Assembly (NCBI GenBank): GCA_903862425.1
Contig: CAIOYC010000009.1
Span: 372,001 to 436,000 of the forward strand
DNA: 64,000 bases
Reading direction: 5' to 3'
Source: an uncultured Caulobacterales bacterium
GTDB lineage: Bacteria > Pseudomonadota > Alphaproteobacteria > Caulobacterales > Caulobacteraceae
This document shows positions 61,934 to 64,000 of the stretch, in pieces. Both the position numbers and the translations under genes were made by a program. Position 1 is the stretch's first letter; every line of letters begins with the position of its first letter. The notes below the pieces were generated by a model. The model was not told the origin of the DNA, searched no databases, and saw only the letters and a list, made by a program, of their open reading frames with translations.

Positions 61934-62494
61934 TTGACCACGCCGGTCATCGATCCGGATGCGGAACTGATCGAGCGCGTAGGGCGTGGCGATCCGGCCG
62001 CGATTCAGGCCCTGATGGCGCGCAAACTGTCGCGGATGCTGGCGCTCGCCCGGCGCATGCTCGGCGATCCCACTGAGGCGGAGGACGTGGCGCAGGAGGT
62101 GTTCCTGCGCGCCTGGAAACAGGCCCGCGTCTGGACCCCGGGCGCCGGAAAGTTCGACACCTGGATGCACCGGGTGGCGCTCAACCTCTGCTACGACCGC
62201 CTGCGCCGCCGCCGCGAGGACGTAATGGCCGAGCCGCCGGAGCAGGCCGACCCCGCCCCGAGCGCCGAGACGGGCCTGATGGCGGGCGCTGTGGCGGATC
62301 GGGTGCGCACCGCCATCGACGCCCTGCCGGAACGCCAGCGTACAGCGTTGATTCTGTGCCACTATCAGGAGCTTTCCAACATCGAGGCGGCGGAACTGCT
62401 CGGCCTCAGCGTTGAAGCGGTTGAAAGCTTGTTGTCGCGAGGTCGCCGGGCGCTGAGGGGCGCGCTGGCCGATCTGGCGGAGGGTCGGGATTGA
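61934..62494 (+). CDS. ECF-type RNA polymerase sigma factor
   Basis: This sigma-70-family protein of about 186 residues has region 2 (LSRMLALARRMLGDPTEAED, then VAQEVFLRAWKQAR) and region 4 (LPERQRTALILCHYQELSNI, then EAAELLGLSVEAVESLLSRG). The start is uncertain: TTG 61934 has GAGG seven bases upstream and gives the family's normal length, while a GTG at 61829 would add 35 residues with no ribosome site. The stop overlaps the next gene by 4 bases (TTGA), suggesting coupling to its putative anti-sigma factor. Confidence 0.9.
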   Translation: MTTPVIDPDAELIERVGRGDPAAIQALMARKLSRMLALARRMLGDPTEAEDVAQEVFLRAWKQARVWTPGAGKFDTWMHRVALNLCYDRLRRRREDVMAEPPEQADPAPSAETGLMAGAVADRVRTAIDALPERQRTALILCHYQELSNIEAAELLGLSVEAVESLLSRGRRALRGALADLAEGRD

Positions 62495-62814
62495 GCGAGA
62501 TGGACGACCAAAGACTGGACGAACTGCTGGACGCCTGGCGGGTAGAGCCCGCGTCCGCCGCCTTGCGCGACGCGGTGCTGGCGAGCGCACCCAAGCCTCG
62601 GGCGAGGGGATGGCGCGCCCTGTTCGGCGTCCGCGACGCGCGACTGTGGCTCACCGGCGCAGGACTGGCCGCGGGCGTGGCGGGCATATCGTGCGGGGTA
62701 GCCTTCGCGGCGGTTTCCGTGCGAGAGGCGAGGGACGAGGCGCTGGTCTCCGCCGTGGCGACGGCCGGCTCCACCTCGATTTCGTCCTTTGCGGAGCCCG
62801 CGCAAGTCCTATGA
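62491..62814 (+). CDS. Small membrane protein, putative anti-sigma (CnrY-like)
   Basis: This 107-residue protein has an acidic N-terminus (MDDQRLDELLDAWRVEPASA), a basic stretch, and one membrane helix (LWLTGAGLAAGVAGISCGVAF), then a short periplasmic tail. Size and plan match CnrY-type anti-sigma factors. It starts at TTG 62491 (or ATG 62500), overlaps the sigma gene, and overlaps the sensor gene by ATGA (62811-62814), so the three are tightly coupled. No HxxxCxxC zinc motif is seen. Confidence 0.75.
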   Translation: MSEMDDQRLDELLDAWRVEPASAALRDAVLASAPKPRARGWRALFGVRDARLWLTGAGLAAGVAGISCGVAFAAVSVREARDEALVSAVATAGSTSISSFAEPAQVL

Positions 62815-63311
62815 GCACCCGCTGGAAGATCGTCGTCGCGGTCTCGCTGATCTTGAACGTGTTTCTGATCGGCATCGGCATCGGGGTGCTGGCGACGGGG
62901 GTGCGCATAGGTCCGGTCCAAGCCCAACCACGCCGTCCCTCGAACATCTGGCTGGCCGCCGACGCGTTGCCGCCCAATGAAAGACTTTCGTTCCGCCAGA
63001 TGCTGCGCGAGCGCGCCGTGGCGGTGCAGCCAGAGTTGAAGTCCGTCCGCCTCGCCCGCCGCGAGGCCGCCGCCTTGATCTCCCAACCTAATTACGACCC
63101 AGCGGCAGTGGAACAGGCGCTGGAGCGGGCGCGACAAGGCGAGATGCACGCCCGCGGTGAACTCGACGCCGCCTTCGCCCAGTATCTGGTCAAGCTATCC
63201 CCGGACCAACGCGGAAAGCTGGCCGAGGCCATGGTCCGCAATCGCCCCGGCGCCCTGCGCGCCGCCATCGAAGGTCGCAGCAAGCCGAATGGGGCGCCGC
63301 CGAGTCCCTAG
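62811..63311 (+). CDS. Periplasmic heavy-metal sensor (CnrX-like)
   Basis: This 166-residue protein has an N-terminal membrane anchor (KIVVAVSLILNVFLIGIGIGV) and a helical periplasmic domain (LPPNERLSFRQMLRERAVAV, then SVRLARREAAALISQPNYDP and LERARQGEMHARGELDAAFA) that fits the metal-resistance/CpxP-CnrX family. Only one His and few Met residues are present in the periplasmic part, so the metal site may be poor or different. Its position third after sigma and anti-sigma mirrors CnrYXH-type systems. Confidence 0.78.
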   Translation: MSTRWKIVVAVSLILNVFLIGIGIGVLATGVRIGPVQAQPRRPSNIWLAADALPPNERLSFRQMLRERAVAVQPELKSVRLARREAAALISQPNYDPAAVEQALERARQGEMHARGELDAAFAQYLVKLSPDQRGKLAEAMVRNRPGALRAAIEGRSKPNGAPPSP

Positions 63312-63410
63312 TTTCGGCTCTCGCACGACAGGTTCGGCAGAGAATCCATTCGTCCAACCCACCACACTTAGCCATTGCTCTAACCGACGGCGTCATCCAT
63401 AGTTAGCCAC

Positions 63411-63755
63411 ATGGATAATTATGGCGCCGGTCTGGATACAGCGTTCCACGCCCTTGCGGACCCGACGAGGCGGGCGGTGCTCCATCGCTTAAGCAAGGGC
63501 CCGGCTTCGGTGAGCGAATTGGCAGAACCGTTCGCCATGGCGCTGCCCTCCTTCGTTAAACACATCACGGTGCTTGAGAGGTCCCGCCTAATCAGCTCAC
63601 ACAAGCGTGGGCGGATCAGGACCTGCAGCCTCGAGCACGAAAACCTCGTCGCGGCGGAGCGCTGGTTCGAAGACCTTCGAGCTCAATGGGCTAGCCGCTA
63701 TACTAATCTCGACAACCTGCTCATCAATCTCAGTGGGAAAAATCATGACGCCTGA
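63411..63755 (+). CDS. ArsR-family transcriptional regulator
   Basis: This 114-residue protein has a winged helix-turn-helix of the ArsR type: FHALADPTRRAVLHRLSKGP, then SVSELAEPFAMALPSFVKHI and TVLERSRLISSHKRGRIRTC. Its end overlaps the start of the following AHSA1/SRPBCC-type gene by 11 bases, a common pairing of ArsR-like repressor and SRPBCC protein. No metal-binding Cys cluster is visible, so a metal sensor role is not supported. The start ATG at 63411 is clear. Confidence 0.9.
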   Translation: MDNYGAGLDTAFHALADPTRRAVLHRLSKGPASVSELAEPFAMALPSFVKHITVLERSRLISSHKRGRIRTCSLEHENLVAAERWFEDLRAQWASRYTNLDNLLINLSGKNHDA

Positions 63756-64000
63756 ACTGCGTTTCGACTTCTAAATCGACAAGGCCGGAAGGACGATTAC
63801 AGTCATAAAGGAATTCGACGGGCCGCGTCAGCTCGTTTGGGATTGCCATACCAAAAGCGAATTGCTCGATCAGTGGTTCGCGCCGGAAGGCCTGACCACC
63901 CAGACGAAGCACATGGATTTCCGAGAAGGCGGCTATTGGCACTACGCCATGATCACCCCGGACAACCAGAAGTTCTGGAACCGTCTTGATTATAAGGCGA
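63745..64000 (+). pseudogene. AHSA1/SRPBCC-type protein with in-frame stop (partial)
   Basis: From the ATG at 63745 the frame reads MTPELRFDF and then meets TAA at 63772-63774, after which it continues to the window edge as an AHSA1-like sequence (IDKAGRTITVIKEFDGPRQL, then ELLDQWFAPEGL and MDFREGGYWHYAMITP). No ATG or GTG restart lies close after the stop. So the gene is interrupted at codon 10, or the stop is a sequencing error. The right edge cuts off the 3' part. It is partner to the ArsR gene before it. Confidence 0.75.

Overview
The window is 64 kb of dense, high-GC chromosomal DNA from an alphaproteobacterium. The gene families, lipoprotein types and dispersed palindromes fit Caulobacterales best (Caulobacter, Phenylobacterium or Brevundimonas-like), but the genus cannot be fixed from sequence reading alone. 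It is mostly core genome: no rRNA, tRNA, CRISPR array, transposase or phage gene was found. Many genes start with GTG or TTG, and many neighbours overlap by 4 or 8 bases.

Layout. 1-9.7 kb: end of a FAD monooxygenase, a CPA1 antiporter, glpK, alaS, a TPR lipoprotein, ispE and a fasciclin-domain protein. 9.7-19 kb: glyQ-glyS, ppdK, a DUF4337 protein, a Ste24-type protease, a carboxymuconolactone-decarboxylase-like protein and an SDR. 19-20.7 kb: a lower-GC island with a HEPN-motif protein and a DUF3885 protein. 20.7-33.6 kb: a ketoacyl-ACP synthase III-like enzyme, an outer-membrane barrel, a fatty acid hydroxylase, a Nudix-type regulator coupled to an HD hydrolase, a universal stress protein, a GMC oxidoreductase, membrane proteins, an M28-like protein, a methyltransferase and a desaturase. 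33.6-35.1 kb: a second AT-richer patch with a Sel1-repeat protein and about 590 bases of non-coding DNA. 35.1-42.2 kb: ubiA, ubiK, a YbjN protein, proC, a serine hydrolase and an M28 peptidase. 42.3-45.2 kb: two tandem copies of a membrane protein / ECF sigma / small membrane partner cassette. 45.4-49.2 kb: YfgM-like protein, bamB, der. 49.2-55.8 kb: an NDUFAF5-like methyltransferase, comF, grxC, a nitrilase-family hydrolase, a DUF1178 protein, ubiG, lysC. 55.9-64 kb: an M48 lipoprotein, a ribbon-helix-helix/TM/EF-hand protein, lepB, glnE, an EF-hand protein followed by an ECF sigma / membrane partner / periplasmic sensor module, and an ArsR regulator with a broken AHSA1-type partner at the window edge.

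How the genes work together. Several themes recur: translation (alaS, glyQS, der), cell envelope (bamB, lepB, M48 proteases, outer-membrane barrel, fasciclin), quinone and respiration (ubiA, ubiK, ubiG, NDUFAF5-like), nitrogen and amino acids (glnE, lysC, proC), and isoprenoid and lipid chemistry (ispE, fatty acid hydroxylase, desaturase).

The points most worth a second look are the duplicated sigma cassettes at 42.3-45.2 kb, the CnrYXH-like sigma module at 61.3-63.3 kb with its EF-hand neighbour, a palindromic repeat inserted in frame inside glyS, the HEPN/DUF3885 island, and the ribbon-helix-helix/EF-hand fusion.
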